From: Tistrella mobilis
Lineage (GTDB): Bacteria; Pseudomonadota; Alphaproteobacteria; Tistrellales; Tistrellaceae
Direction: 5' to 3'
DNA: 64,000 nt
Assembly (NCBI RefSeq): GCF_039634785.1
Contig: NZ_JBBIAB010000005.1
Span: 186,001-250,000 of the forward strand
The notes beneath the pieces are model-generated. The model did no database searches. It had not been told where the DNA came from and saw only the letters and a program-made list of their open reading frames with translations. A program made the translations under genes and the position numbers. This document shows, one piece after another, positions 20,417 to 31,277 of the stretch (positions are counted from its first letter, which is position 1; each line of letters opens with the position of its first letter).

Positions 20417-21175
20417 ATGCCGCATCGTCCCACGCCGCTGGTCGCCGGGAACTGGAAGATGAACATGCTGGTGGCCGATGGCCGCGCGCTTGCGGCCGAA
20501 GTCGCCGCCGGCGCCGAAGGCCTCGCCGCCGGGTTTGCCGTCTGCCCGCCCGCCGCACTGCTTCCGGTCGTGGGCGAGGCGATCCGCGGTTCGAAGGTTG
20601 CCCTGGGCGCCCAGGACTGCCACGCCAAGGCCTCCGGTGCCCATACCGGCGATCATGCCGCCGCCCTGCTCAAGGATGTCGGTTGCACCTATGTGATCGT
20701 CGGTCATTCCGAACGGCGCCAGGATCATGGCGAGACCGATGCCGTTGTCGCCGCGAAAGCGGAGGCGGCGGCAGCCGCAGGGCTCGTCCCGATCGTCTGC
20801 GTCGGTGAGACGCTCGATCAGTACAAGGCCGGCGAGGGCGTTGCGGTGGTGGAAGCACAGGTCGACGGCTCCGTCCCGGCCTCCGCCTCGGCCGACCGCC
20901 TGGTCGTGGCCTACGAGCCGGTCTGGGCGATCGGTTCCGGCCTGGTGCCCACGACCGACGATATCCGTGCGGTGCATGGCGCGATCCGTGCGCGCTTGGC
21001 GGCGCGCTTCGGCGATGCCGCCCAGGGCATCCGCATCCTCTATGGCGGCTCGGTGAAGCCCGGCAACGCAGCCGAGATCCTGGGGGTCGACGATGTCGAC
21101 GGCGCCCTGGTCGGCGGTGCCAGCCTCAAGGCCGCAGACTTCCTGGCCATCGGGGCGGCGGCGCCGGCCCGCTGA
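20417..21175 (+). CDS. tpiA: Triosephosphate isomerase
   Basis: TpiA interconverts dihydroxyacetone phosphate and glyceraldehyde 3-phosphate. The product is 252 residues from the ATG at 20417, preceded by GGGAG at a ten-base spacing. The frame extends 42 codons further up without family similarity. Active-site segments: GNWKMN (K14), IVGHSERR with the electrophilic His, and VAYEPVWAIGSG with the catalytic Glu, then ILYGGSVKPGNA. secG follows on the same strand, an order common in alphaproteobacteria. Confidence 0.95.
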   Translation: MPHRPTPLVAGNWKMNMLVADGRALAAEVAAGAEGLAAGFAVCPPAALLPVVGEAIRGSKVALGAQDCHAKASGAHTGDHAAALLKDVGCTYVIVGHSERRQDHGETDAVVAAKAEAAAAAGLVPIVCVGETLDQYKAGEGVAVVEAQVDGSVPASASADRLVVAYEPVWAIGSGLVPTTDDIRAVHGAIRARLAARFGDAAQGIRILYGGSVKPGNAAEILGVDDVDGALVGGASLKAADFLAIGAAAPAR

Positions 21176-21265
21176 CGCGGCGGCTCCCCCCTCTGAGAAA
21201 CCCGTGCGGTCCGGCAGAAAGCCCGGGCCTCGCGACCACACTTTCGAGAACGGACCACACGCCCC

Positions 21266-21691
21266 ATGGAAAGTGTTCTGCTGGTCATCCACCTGCTGCT
21301 GGCGATCGCGCTGATCATCACGATCCTTCTGCAGCGCAGCGAAGGCGGTGCGCTCGGCATCGGTGGTGGCGGTGGCGGCGGCGGGCTGATGTCGGTGCGC
21401 GGCCAGGCCAACCTGCTGACCCGTGCGACCGCGGTACTCGCCACGCTGTTCATCCTGACCAGCCTGGGCCTCGCCATCCTCGGCGGCACCCACAATCGGG
21501 GCGGCTCGGTCCTCGACCGCATCGACACCACCACGCCGGCGGGCCCGGCTGCGCCGATCACCCCGGCGACGCCGACGGCGCCCGTTGCTCCGGCCGCACC
21601 CGCTGAGACGCCTTCGGCGCCTTCGGCACCGGCGCCTTCGGGCGACACGGTGACGCCGCCTTCGGCACCGGCCGCTCCGGCCGCAAACTGA
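21266..21691 (+). CDS. secG: Preprotein translocase subunit SecG
   Basis: SecG is the small third subunit of the SecYEG channel. The product is 141 residues. Two membrane helices lie at about 3-22 and 52-72, separated by the Gly-rich cytoplasmic loop LQRSEGGALGIGGGGGGGG that is typical of the family. The last 55 residues are a Pro/Ala/Thr tail, as in other alphaproteobacterial SecG proteins. It lies 90 bases downstream of tpiA. Confidence 0.9.
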   Translation: MESVLLVIHLLLAIALIITILLQRSEGGALGIGGGGGGGGLMSVRGQANLLTRATAVLATLFILTSLGLAILGGTHNRGGSVLDRIDTTTPAGPAAPITPATPTAPVAPAAPAETPSAPSAPAPSGDTVTPPSAPAAPAAN

Positions 21692-21705
21692 CGACACTGC
21701 TTCGG

Positions 21706-21767
21706 GCCCCGCGCCGCTTCGGCCGCGGGGCTCGGAGCTTGATGGACCGGCCCGTCGGGGCCGGTCC
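21706..21767 (+). terminator. Two tandem stem-loops between secG and pyrG
   Basis: The first has 8-bp arms GCCCCGCG (21706-21713) and CGCGGGGC (21724-21731), with a further small hairpin inside. The second is a perfect 10-bp stem GGACCGGCCC / GGGCCGGTCC (21744-21753, 21758-21767) with a 4-nt loop. Neither is followed by a T run, so they may act as attenuators or mRNA-stability elements rather than simple terminators. Confidence 0.45.
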
Positions 21768-21846
21768 GCTCAAGGACTTCGAGGACGGGCCGGTGTGTCG
21801 ATCGCCGGCCGGGCCGCGCTTTCGGGGCGTGGCCTTCGCCCGTTGA

Positions 21847-23529
<1,683 letters not shown>

Positions 23530-23573
23530 CCGACAAGATCCCCCTGCTGCGGATATCCCAAGGAAGGCCCGAG

Positions 23574-24428
23574 ATGACCGAGACCCAGAACGGTATGCGC
23601 CGCGTGCGCGTCGGCGCGCTCGAGATCGCCAATGACCGGCCGCTGGTGCTGATCGCCGGCCCCTGCGTGCTGGAGAGCCGGGCCCACGCCCTCGAGGTCT
23701 CGGCGGCGCTGAAGGAGATGTCGGAAAAGCTCGGCATCGGCCTGATCTACAAGACCTCGTTCGACAAGGCCAACCGCACCTCGGCCAGTGCCGAGCGTGG
23801 CCTGGGCCTTGAAGACGCGCTGCCGATCTTCGCCGAGATCCGCGAGACCACCGGCCTGCCGGTGCTGACCGACGTGCATCTGCCCGAGCAGTGCGCCATC
23901 GCGGCCGAGGCCGTGGACGTGCTGCAGATCCCGGCCTTCCTTTGCCGGCAGACCGATCTTCTGGTCGCGGCGGCGAAGACCGGGCGGGTGGTCAATGTCA
24001 AGAAGGGCCAGTTCCTGGCACCCTGGGACATGACCAATGTGGTCGCCAAGCTGGATGCGGCCGGCAACCCCAACGTGCTGCTCACCGAGCGGGGGGCGAG
24101 CTTCGGCTACAACACCCTGGTGACCGATTATCGTGGCCTGCCGATCATGGCCCGCACCGGTTGCCCGGTGGTGTTCGACGCCACCCATTCGGTTCAGCAG
24201 CCCGGCGGTCTGGGCGGGCGCAGCGGCGGCCAGCGCGAATTCGTGCCGGTGCTGGCGCGTGCGGCGGCAGCGGTGGGTGTGGCGGCGATTTTCGCCGAGA
24301 CCCATCCCGACCCCGACAAGGCGCCGAGCGACGGCCCGAACATGGTGCCGCTGAAGGCGCTGCCCGAGATGGTGGCCGACTGGATGGCGTTCGATGCCGC
24401 CGCGAAGGCCCGCCCGCTGGCCGTCTGA
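23574..24428 (+). CDS. kdsA: 3-deoxy-8-phosphooctulonate synthase (KDO-8-phosphate synthase)
   Basis: KdsA condenses arabinose 5-phosphate with phosphoenolpyruvate to make KDO-8-phosphate for lipopolysaccharide inner core. The product is 284 residues from the ATG at 23574, with AAGGAAGG upstream. The frame continues upstream within pyrG. Family segments: LIAGPCVLESR, YKTSFDKANRTS, PAFLCRQTDLLVAAA, VKKGQFLAPWDM and FAETHPDPDKAPSDGPNM. A Cys sits in the metal-site AGPC motif, suggesting the metal-dependent type is possible but not decided. Confidence 0.95.
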   Translation: MTETQNGMRRVRVGALEIANDRPLVLIAGPCVLESRAHALEVSAALKEMSEKLGIGLIYKTSFDKANRTSASAERGLGLEDALPIFAEIRETTGLPVLTDVHLPEQCAIAAEAVDVLQIPAFLCRQTDLLVAAAKTGRVVNVKKGQFLAPWDMTNVVAKLDAAGNPNVLLTERGASFGYNTLVTDYRGLPIMARTGCPVVFDATHSVQQPGGLGGRSGGQREFVPVLARAAAAVGVAAIFAETHPDPDKAPSDGPNMVPLKALPEMVADWMAFDAAAKARPLAV

Positions 24429-25865
<1,437 letters not shown>

Positions 25866-25890
25866 TCCCCGCCATCGTCGATCCCGGCGA

Positions 25891-26952
25891 TCACGACCTG
25901 CACGAAGGCCCGTCCGGAGCGATCCGGGCGGGCCTTCGCCGTTCGGTACCCTGGCCTTGTTCGCTGCCCTGGCCTTCGGCACGGATGACCTGCGAGATGC
26001 CCCAGGCAGAGAGCGCGGTGCCGACCACCATCATCCAGGTGAGCGGTTCACCGAACATCGCCCAGGCCCAGACCAGGGTGACGGCCGGGCTCAGATAAAG
26101 AACCGTGGCCACCCGGGTGGGCGAGCTTCGGGCGAGGCAGAGCCAGTAGAGGCCATAGCCGCCGAGGCTGGACAGAAGCCCCGTCCAGAGCACCGCAACT
26201 GCGAATCCGGGTGTCGCCGGCGGTGCGAGACCACCATCGGCGCCGGCCAGACCGGCAAAGACCAGGGCTGAGACCACCGCGTGCAGCCAAAGCCGGGCCA
26301 GGGGGCCGGGGCCACCCCCGGCCGGCAGCCGGTCCTGCCAGAGTGTGGCGGTCGCCAGCGCCACCATGCCGCCGAGGGGCAGCAGTATCGCGAGGACCGG
26401 TATCTCGCCAGAAGCCAGTGCATCCTGGCCGACAATAGCGACCCCGATGCCACCGGCAACGAGGCCCGTCCAGCCGCGACCCGGCAGATACCGACCGAAG
26501 AAGGCGGCGCCGAGCAGAGCCGTACCGATGGGCAGGAGATCTGCGATCAGGGCCGCAAGCCCCGCGGGTACCCCCAACTCGATGCCTTTCGCGACACCGG
26601 CGAGATAGCCACCCATCGCGAGCGCGCCGATTGCGGCCTCGGCGCCGAGGCGTCGCCATCCCGATCTGCGGATCGGGCCGGTTCTGCGGATCTGGCGGAT
26701 GGCCCAGGGCAGCAGGATCAGGCTGACCAGAATGCACCGCCAGAATACGACCAGGAAAACCGGCGCATGATCGACCGCCAGGCGCGTGCCGACAAAGCCG
26801 GAACTCCAGCTGATCACCAGACCGGCTTCGAGCAGGGCCAAGGGCAGGCTGGTCCCCAGGTGGCGAAGCCTGGTGGATATCATGGTCATGGCACATTCCG
26901 TCGCAGAGGCTCGTGAAAAGAGCCTTGATCCTGCCGCGGGATTATCATTCAT
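25891..26952 (-). CDS. EamA/DMT-superfamily transporter
   Basis: This is an inner-membrane protein of the drug/metabolite transporter superfamily with two EamA repeats and about ten helices. The first repeat starts LPLALLEAGLVISWSSGFVG and the second near LLPLGGMVALATATLWQDR; YLSPAVTLVWAWAMFGEPLTWMM is the typical ending of repeat two. It has 353 residues from 26952; an in-frame ATG at 26889 is closer to the first helix and may be the real start. The last 25 residues are polar and overlap the eno terminator hairpin. The gene is divergent from a LysR regulator 43 bases away, which probably controls it. Substrate unknown. Confidence 0.82.
   Translation of the reverse strand: MNDNPAAGSRLFSRASATECAMTMISTRLRHLGTSLPLALLEAGLVISWSSGFVGTRLAVDHAPVFLVVFWRCILVSLILLPWAIRQIRRTGPIRRSGWRRLGAEAAIGALAMGGYLAGVAKGIELGVPAGLAALIADLLPIGTALLGAAFFGRYLPGRGWTGLVAGGIGVAIVGQDALASGEIPVLAILLPLGGMVALATATLWQDRLPAGGGPGPLARLWLHAVVSALVFAGLAGADGGLAPPATPGFAVAVLWTGLLSSLGGYGLYWLCLARSSPTRVATVLYLSPAVTLVWAWAMFGEPLTWMMVVGTALSAWGISQVIRAEGQGSEQGQGTERRRPARIAPDGPSCRS
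25904..25937 (+). terminator. Terminator hairpin after eno, inside the EamA gene end
   Basis: A 15-bp stem with one G-T pair (GAAGGCCCGTCCGGA at 25904-25918 with TCCGGGCGGGCCTTC at 25923-25937) and a 4-nt loop lies 38 bases after the eno stop. It overlaps the last codons of the convergent EamA-family gene. Confidence 0.65.
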
Positions 26953-26964
26953 TAAAACGAAATG

Positions 26965-26997
26965 ATTTGATCATCATGTTCGGAAAAATTTGATCAT
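26965..26997 (+). promoter_or_regulatory. Direct repeat ATTTGATCAT in the EamA-LysR divergent region
   Basis: Two identical 10-bp copies of ATTTGATCAT (26965-26974 and 26988-26997) have starts 23 bp apart. The first is part of the palindrome ATGAT-TTG-ATCAT, and the second covers the likely LysR start codon. The region is AT-rich compared with its surroundings. A LysR operator with autoregulation is the natural reading, unproven. Confidence 0.45.
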
Positions 26998-27844
26998 GCC
27001 GGCGATGCTCGATCTCGATCTTCTGCGCAGCTTTCACATGATCGCCCGGCTGGGGCGGTTCCGGGCCGCGGCCGAACGGCTCAACAAAAGCCCCGCTGCA
27101 ATCAGCGTTCAGGTTCAGCGTCTTGAGGCAGTGGCCGGCGGTCGCCTGTTTGAGCGTGACAACCGTGCCGTCGTGCTGACCCCCTTGGGCCAGCGTTTGC
27201 TCGCGGGGACGACCGAACTGCTTCGGGTCCATGACCGTCTTATGGACGAGCTTCAGGATACCGGACCTGCCGGGAAGGTCCGTCTCGGGGTGCCCGATGA
27301 ATATGCAGGGCATGTGATCCGGGACATCCTGCCCGTTATCGTGGCGCGATGGCCCAGGGTGGTGCTCGAGGTCGAAACGGCTGCAAGCGGTGTGCTGACG
27401 GATCAATTCCGGCGCGGGCGGCTGGACATGGCGGTGATCGTGCGGCCGGCCGGCGGAGAGCATGACGGGCGGTATCTTGTGGCGACGACGCCGGTCTGGG
27501 TGGCGGCGCCGGCGCTGGCTAAGGCGCTGCCCGACATTCTGCCGCTTGCTCTTCATGCGGCCGACTGCCCCTATCGGGATGCGATGCTGGAGGCGCTGAC
27601 ATCAGCCGGCCGGCCTTGGCGGGTGCTGCTCGCCAGCCCGTCGGCCGGTGCGGTCGAAACCTGTGTCGAGGCCGGGCTTGCCCTGTCGGTGGTCGACAGA
27701 TCCAGAGTGACGCCGGCGATGCAGATCGTGGAAATGCTACCCCAGATCGGTGTGCATCAGGCCGTTGTCCTTGCCCATTCATCGGACGGCGACGACGCCG
27801 TCGGGGCGATCGGCTCGGTGCTGGCGCAGCATTTCAGGTTATAG
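26996..27844 (+). CDS. LysR-family transcriptional regulator
   Basis: A regulator of about 282 residues from the ATG at 26996 (GGAAAAA upstream); TTG at 26990 and ATG at 27005 are alternatives. The N-terminal winged helix-turn-helix reads LDLDLLRSFHMIARLGRFRAA...NKSPAAISVQVQRLE. The effector-binding domain follows, with GKVRLGVPDEYAGHVIRDILP at the start of the periplasmic-binding-protein-like fold. It is divergently arranged with the EamA transporter, the usual pattern for a LysR regulator and its target. Confidence 0.88.
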   Translation: MPAMLDLDLLRSFHMIARLGRFRAAAERLNKSPAAISVQVQRLEAVAGGRLFERDNRAVVLTPLGQRLLAGTTELLRVHDRLMDELQDTGPAGKVRLGVPDEYAGHVIRDILPVIVARWPRVVLEVETAASGVLTDQFRRGRLDMAVIVRPAGGEHDGRYLVATTPVWVAAPALAKALPDILPLALHAADCPYRDAMLEALTSAGRPWRVLLASPSAGAVETCVEAGLALSVVDRSRVTPAMQIVEMLPQIGVHQAVVLAHSSDGDDAVGAIGSVLAQHFRL

Positions 27845-27859
27845 CCGCGGGCGGGGGTA

Positions 27860-28495
27860 TCAGTCCCTCAGGATGCGAACCTGCGGGCGGTAGGCCGTCA
27901 CCGGGCCGTCGAGCACGACAGTATAGCTGGCGACCCAGCCGGGCGTGCCGTCTGCGCGGGCAAGCGGCATGATCAGCCACTCTGCCATGCGCCACTCGCC
28001 ATCCGGCCAGGTTGCGCGATCGACGCCCCAGATGAGTGTGGCCTCGTCGATGGCGCGGTCATAGGCGCGCAGGATGTCGGCACAGCGATTGCCGTACCAG
28101 ATGCCGTCGACGAGATGGCCGGTGGCGTCGCGTCTGGCGAGCGCGACGATAACACTGCCGACATAGCGGTGCAGAAAGCCTCCGTCAGCCAGACGTTCAA
28201 TGACCAGAAGATTGGGGAGGGTTCTCGGCATATCGACCAGCAGATCGAAATCCCGCCGAAGCGGCATCGGACGCCCCATCCGTCGCGACCGCCAATACGC
28301 GATCAAAGCCTGGATCCGCGGATCAGGCGCGTGGGGGCCGCGGCCATCGAAGCCGGGATCTGTGGAGCCGGTGGTCATCATGCGATCATCGACCGGCCCG
28401 TCATTCGGGGCAAGTGCCTCGTGGTGCAGCGCTGTGGCAGCGATAGACATCCTCCCGGCCGACAACCGTGATATGATGATAAAGTTCGTAGCCAT
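27860..28495 (-). CDS. PAS-domain-like protein (PAS_5 / DUF1488-independent alphaproteobacterial family)
   Basis: The frame has up to 211 residues. From about residue 57, the pattern DPRIQALIAYWRSRRMGRPMPLRRDFDLLVDMPRTLPNLLVIERLADGGFLHRYVG...RDATGHLVDGIW resembles the PAS_5 family common in Rhodospirillales; I base this on memory of the pattern (W..RR.G..P.R.DFD, then GGF.YR..G). No output domain or membrane segment is present, so it may be a stand-alone sensor. Start uncertain: 28495 has no clear ribosome site, and ATG codons at 28450 and 28381 are possible. It is convergent with LysR and divergent from the FkbM gene. Confidence 0.6.
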   Translation of the reverse strand: MATNFIIISRLSAGRMSIAATALHHEALAPNDGPVDDRMMTTGSTDPGFDGRGPHAPDPRIQALIAYWRSRRMGRPMPLRRDFDLLVDMPRTLPNLLVIERLADGGFLHRYVGSVIVALARRDATGHLVDGIWYGNRCADILRAYDRAIDEATLIWGVDRATWPDGEWRMAEWLIMPLARADGTPGWVASYTVVLDGPVTAYRPQVRILRD

Positions 28496-28524
28496 CGCCC
28501 ATACGATCCGAGGGATTCTCTGCC

Positions 28525-29364
28525 GTGGCCGGCCTGAAAACCATCATTGAACGACGAATGCCCCGGCTCTATGCCCGGTTGATCGATTTCCGCGATCGCA
28601 TGGCCCCCGATTACGGCGAAAAGGAACTGGCGTTGGTGCCGATTCTGGCTGAGGCGGATGCCGACGCCTATGACATCGGTGCCAATCACGGTGCCTACAC
28701 GGCCCCCATGCTGCAGGCTGCCGGACGCGTCGTGGCCTTCGAGCCCAACCCCACCATGGGCAAGGTGCTGAAGACCCGGTTTGCCCGCGAATTGCGGGAG
28801 GGGCGGCTGGTGTTGATGCCGATGGCGCTGGGCGATGCCGAGGGGGAGGCGGTGCTGCATGTTCCCGAGGCCGGATCCGGTCTCGCCTCCATGAAGGAGG
28901 AGGCGGTGCGAAGCGTCAGCACGCCCGGGATGCTGCATATTGCCGTTGCCGTCCGGCGGCTCGACGATCTCAAATCCGAGATCGGCCGTGGCCGGCGTGT
29001 GGGCTTTGTGAAGATTGACGTCGAGGGGTTCGAAGGCACGGCACTTCGTGGTGCGGTCGAAACCCTGAAGACCCATCAACCCAGCCTGCTGATCGAGGCG
29101 GAGGAGCGTCACACGCCGGGTACCCTGGCCGAACTTCAGGCTTTGCTGGGACCGATCGGCTATCGTGGTCTCTACCTGCTCGACGGCCGTCTGCATGACA
29201 TGCCGGGCTTCGATATTGCCCGGCTCCAGGATCGCTCGGCCTTGAATGCAGAGGGAACCCGCCGGCTGCCCGACAGGGTCTACGTCAACAATTTCATCTT
29301 CGTCGCACGGCCCGAGCCGCTGGCCCGGCTGGAGGCGGCTTACGGCCCGGTGGTCTCTGCCTGA
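28525..29364 (+). CDS. FkbM-family methyltransferase
   Basis: A 279-residue SAM-dependent methyltransferase starting at GTG (28525) with GAGGG eleven bases upstream. The SAM-binding motif is YDIGANHGAYT, with the acidic FEPNP after the next strand, and the later FVKIDVEGFEGTALRGA segment is diagnostic of FkbM. Members methylate hydroxyl groups of polyketides or sugars; its place next to exopolysaccharide genes suggests a glycan substrate, which is inference. It converges on the GH18 gene. Confidence 0.85.
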   Translation: MAGLKTIIERRMPRLYARLIDFRDRMAPDYGEKELALVPILAEADADAYDIGANHGAYTAPMLQAAGRVVAFEPNPTMGKVLKTRFARELREGRLVLMPMALGDAEGEAVLHVPEAGSGLASMKEEAVRSVSTPGMLHIAVAVRRLDDLKSEIGRGRRVGFVKIDVEGFEGTALRGAVETLKTHQPSLLIEAEERHTPGTLAELQALLGPIGYRGLYLLDGRLHDMPGFDIARLQDRSALNAEGTRRLPDRVYVNNFIFVARPEPLARLEAAYGPVVSA

Positions 29365-29385
29365 TCCTGTTCTGCCCCGGTCGAG

Positions 29386-30405
29386 TTAAGGGAGAACCGC
29401 ATCGCATCCGTCGCGGCCGAAGCCCTCGCAGACGGCGCGCAGCATCATGCCACCGCTGGGTGTTGCGGCACTTGGGCCCGAGGGCGGTGTGCCAAGCATG
29501 CCATAGACCATCACCCCGGCCTGCTCCTGGTCTTTCAGGCGCGCGGCAAGGTCGCGAATGGCATCGATCGCCGGAACAGGCTGACCGGTCGGGTCAGGGG
29601 GCACGATCAGCCCAAGTGCCAGCGGCCCGTCCCAGATCGCCCGATAGGCTGCGAAGGCGCGTTCCGGATTGTAGGAGGGGCCGGCGGCATAGGCCATGAT
29701 GGCCACCAGGTCGACGGCGGCGGCTGCCTCGCGGTCGCGACCCAACCACAGCATGCTGCCGGTATAGGGGCCGCCGGGCGGCTCGGTCTGAAAGGCGCCG
29801 CTGCCATAGGCGCCCGTGCTCCAGCCAGGGATGCTCAGCATCATCGGGCGTGGAAGCACCGCGCGTGTGTCTGCGATCAGCCTGGACCAGGTGAGATCCG
29901 TGCGACAGACGACGGTGGGGCCCCTGCGCGCCTCGGCCGTCTGGCAATCCGGTTTTGCCGGCTCGTAATCCAGGTCGACGCCGTCGAGCCCAAGATCGGT
30001 GACCAGACGTGCCAGGGCCGCGGGATCATAGCGGCGCCAGCCGTCGACATAGCCGGACCCGCCGACCGCCAGCAGCACCTTCATCGCGGGTGCGCGTGCT
30101 TTCAGCGCCCGGACGGCATCGGCGAGGACGGGGCCGGGGACCGGCGCCTGCAGCCCCGTCTCGGTGAGGTCCAGCCCGCCTCGGTAAACGAGGTCCGGTT
30201 TGACGAAACCCAGCACCTGCACATCGACATGGTCCGGCGTCATCGCCAGACGCGTGGCGCTGCCGAGTGCCACGGGTATCTCTTCCCAGCTTTCGTAATA
30301 GGCCATCGAGAAGGGCTGGGGAAGCGTGACCCGCTCGGTGCCAGAGGCCGCCTGCGCGACCAGAAGACCGATCGTCGTCAACAGAAGGGTGCGCATCGTC
30401 TGCAT
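29386..30405 (-). CDS. Secreted glycoside hydrolase family 18 (chitinase-like) protein
   Basis: The product is 339 residues from the ATG at 30405; this ATG overlaps the stop of the sugar-transferase gene (TGATG), indicating coupling. A signal peptide covers residues 1 to about 22 (LLLTTIGLLVAQAASG). The GH18 catalytic motif DxxDxDxE is complete: D141, D144, D146, E148 in LDGVDLDYEP. A substrate-cleft segment IMAYAAGPSYNPERAF follows. GH18 enzymes cut beta-1,4-GlcNAc polymers by substrate-assisted catalysis. In a polysaccharide cluster it may trim the exported glycan rather than chitin, which is inference. Confidence 0.82.
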   Translation of the reverse strand: MQTMRTLLLTTIGLLVAQAASGTERVTLPQPFSMAYYESWEEIPVALGSATRLAMTPDHVDVQVLGFVKPDLVYRGGLDLTETGLQAPVPGPVLADAVRALKARAPAMKVLLAVGGSGYVDGWRRYDPAALARLVTDLGLDGVDLDYEPAKPDCQTAEARRGPTVVCRTDLTWSRLIADTRAVLPRPMMLSIPGWSTGAYGSGAFQTEPPGGPYTGSMLWLGRDREAAAAVDLVAIMAYAAGPSYNPERAFAAYRAIWDGPLALGLIVPPDPTGQPVPAIDAIRDLAARLKDQEQAGVMVYGMLGTPPSGPSAATPSGGMMLRAVCEGFGRDGCDAVLP

Positions 30406-31265
30406 CAGAACACATCCCGTCCGGCCATGCCGCCCAACAAAGTCCGGGCCATGATCCGGATATCGAACCACAGCGACCAGTTCTCGATATATTGCAGGTC
30501 CAGTTCGACCCCACGCCGGGCCTTGTCGGCGTCGTGGATGCCGCCGCGCATGCCGTTGATCTGTCCCCAGCCGGTGATGCCGGGCTTCACCCGGTGGCGG
30601 GCGGCATATTCCTGCACCGTCTCGAAATAGGTGCGCTCTCCGACCAGCATATTGGGGACATGGGCGCGGGGGCCGACCACCGACATCTCACCGCGCAGGA
30701 CATTGAACAGCTGCGGCAACTCGTCGATGCTGGTTTTGCGAATGAAGCGACCGATCCGGGTGATGCGCGGATTGTCCATCGGCGTGCCGCGCGACCCGTC
30801 GTCGGTGGGATCGACGGTCATCGACCGGAATTTGAACATGTCGAATTCACGGCCGTTGAAACCGACCCGCCGCTGCCGGAACAGGATCGGCCCGGGGCTG
30901 TCGAGCCGCACCAGGATCGCGACCACCAGCAGCAGTGGGGACAGCAGCAGAACGGCGATGCCGGCCACGATATAGTCCAGGATGCTCTTCAGAATTGCGT
31001 CGGTGCCCTTGAGCGGCCGGCGTGCGACCTGAAGAAAGGGCAGGCCGCCGACATTGAACAGCTGTGCACCGCGCAGATTGATCCAGTCCGCCTCGATCGG
31101 CAGCAGCACATCGGCCGGTATCGCGCAGAGTTTCCGCATCATTTCGGCAATGTGCTGGCCGGCGCGCCAGGGCAGGGCGATGATCACCACGTCCACGCGT
31201 TCCTGACGCGCCCGACGGGCTAGTTCATCGACGCCGTGAGTGACGGTGAGGCCCGCAATTTCCAC
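30405..31265 (-). CDS. Undecaprenyl-phosphate sugar phosphotransferase (WcaJ/WbaP/ExoY type), 5'-truncated
   Basis: The frame gives 286 residues from a GTG at 31265. The catalytic domain is intact: a membrane helix (LDYIVAGIAVLLLSPLLLVV), then RRVGFNGREFDMFKFRSM, SIDELPQLFNVLRGEMSVVGPRA, and GWGQINGMRG near the end. Full-length relatives have about 460-510 residues with four or five N-terminal helices and a nucleotide-binding-like domain. Here the similarity begins inside that domain at EIAGLTVTHGVDELARRAR, so roughly 180-220 residues are missing. The loss coincides with the truncated start of the Wzc-like gene on the other strand. ExoY-like enzymes work with the catalytic domain alone, so activity is possible. 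Confidence 0.8.
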   Translation of the reverse strand: MEIAGLTVTHGVDELARRARQERVDVVIIALPWRAGQHIAEMMRKLCAIPADVLLPIEADWINLRGAQLFNVGGLPFLQVARRPLKGTDAILKSILDYIVAGIAVLLLSPLLLVVAILVRLDSPGPILFRQRRVGFNGREFDMFKFRSMTVDPTDDGSRGTPMDNPRITRIGRFIRKTSIDELPQLFNVLRGEMSVVGPRAHVPNMLVGERTYFETVQEYAARHRVKPGITGWGQINGMRGGIHDADKARRGVELDLQYIENWSLWFDIRIMARTLLGGMAGRDVF

Positions 31266-31277
31266 TGCGCGACGTGC
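31262..31277. other. Junction of two 5'-truncated divergent genes
   Basis: Leftward similarity to sugar transferases runs up to about 31262 and rightward similarity to Wzc-like proteins begins by about 31277. No intergenic sequence, promoter or ribosome site lies between. This looks like a deletion or inversion breakpoint, or an assembly join. Confidence 0.6.
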
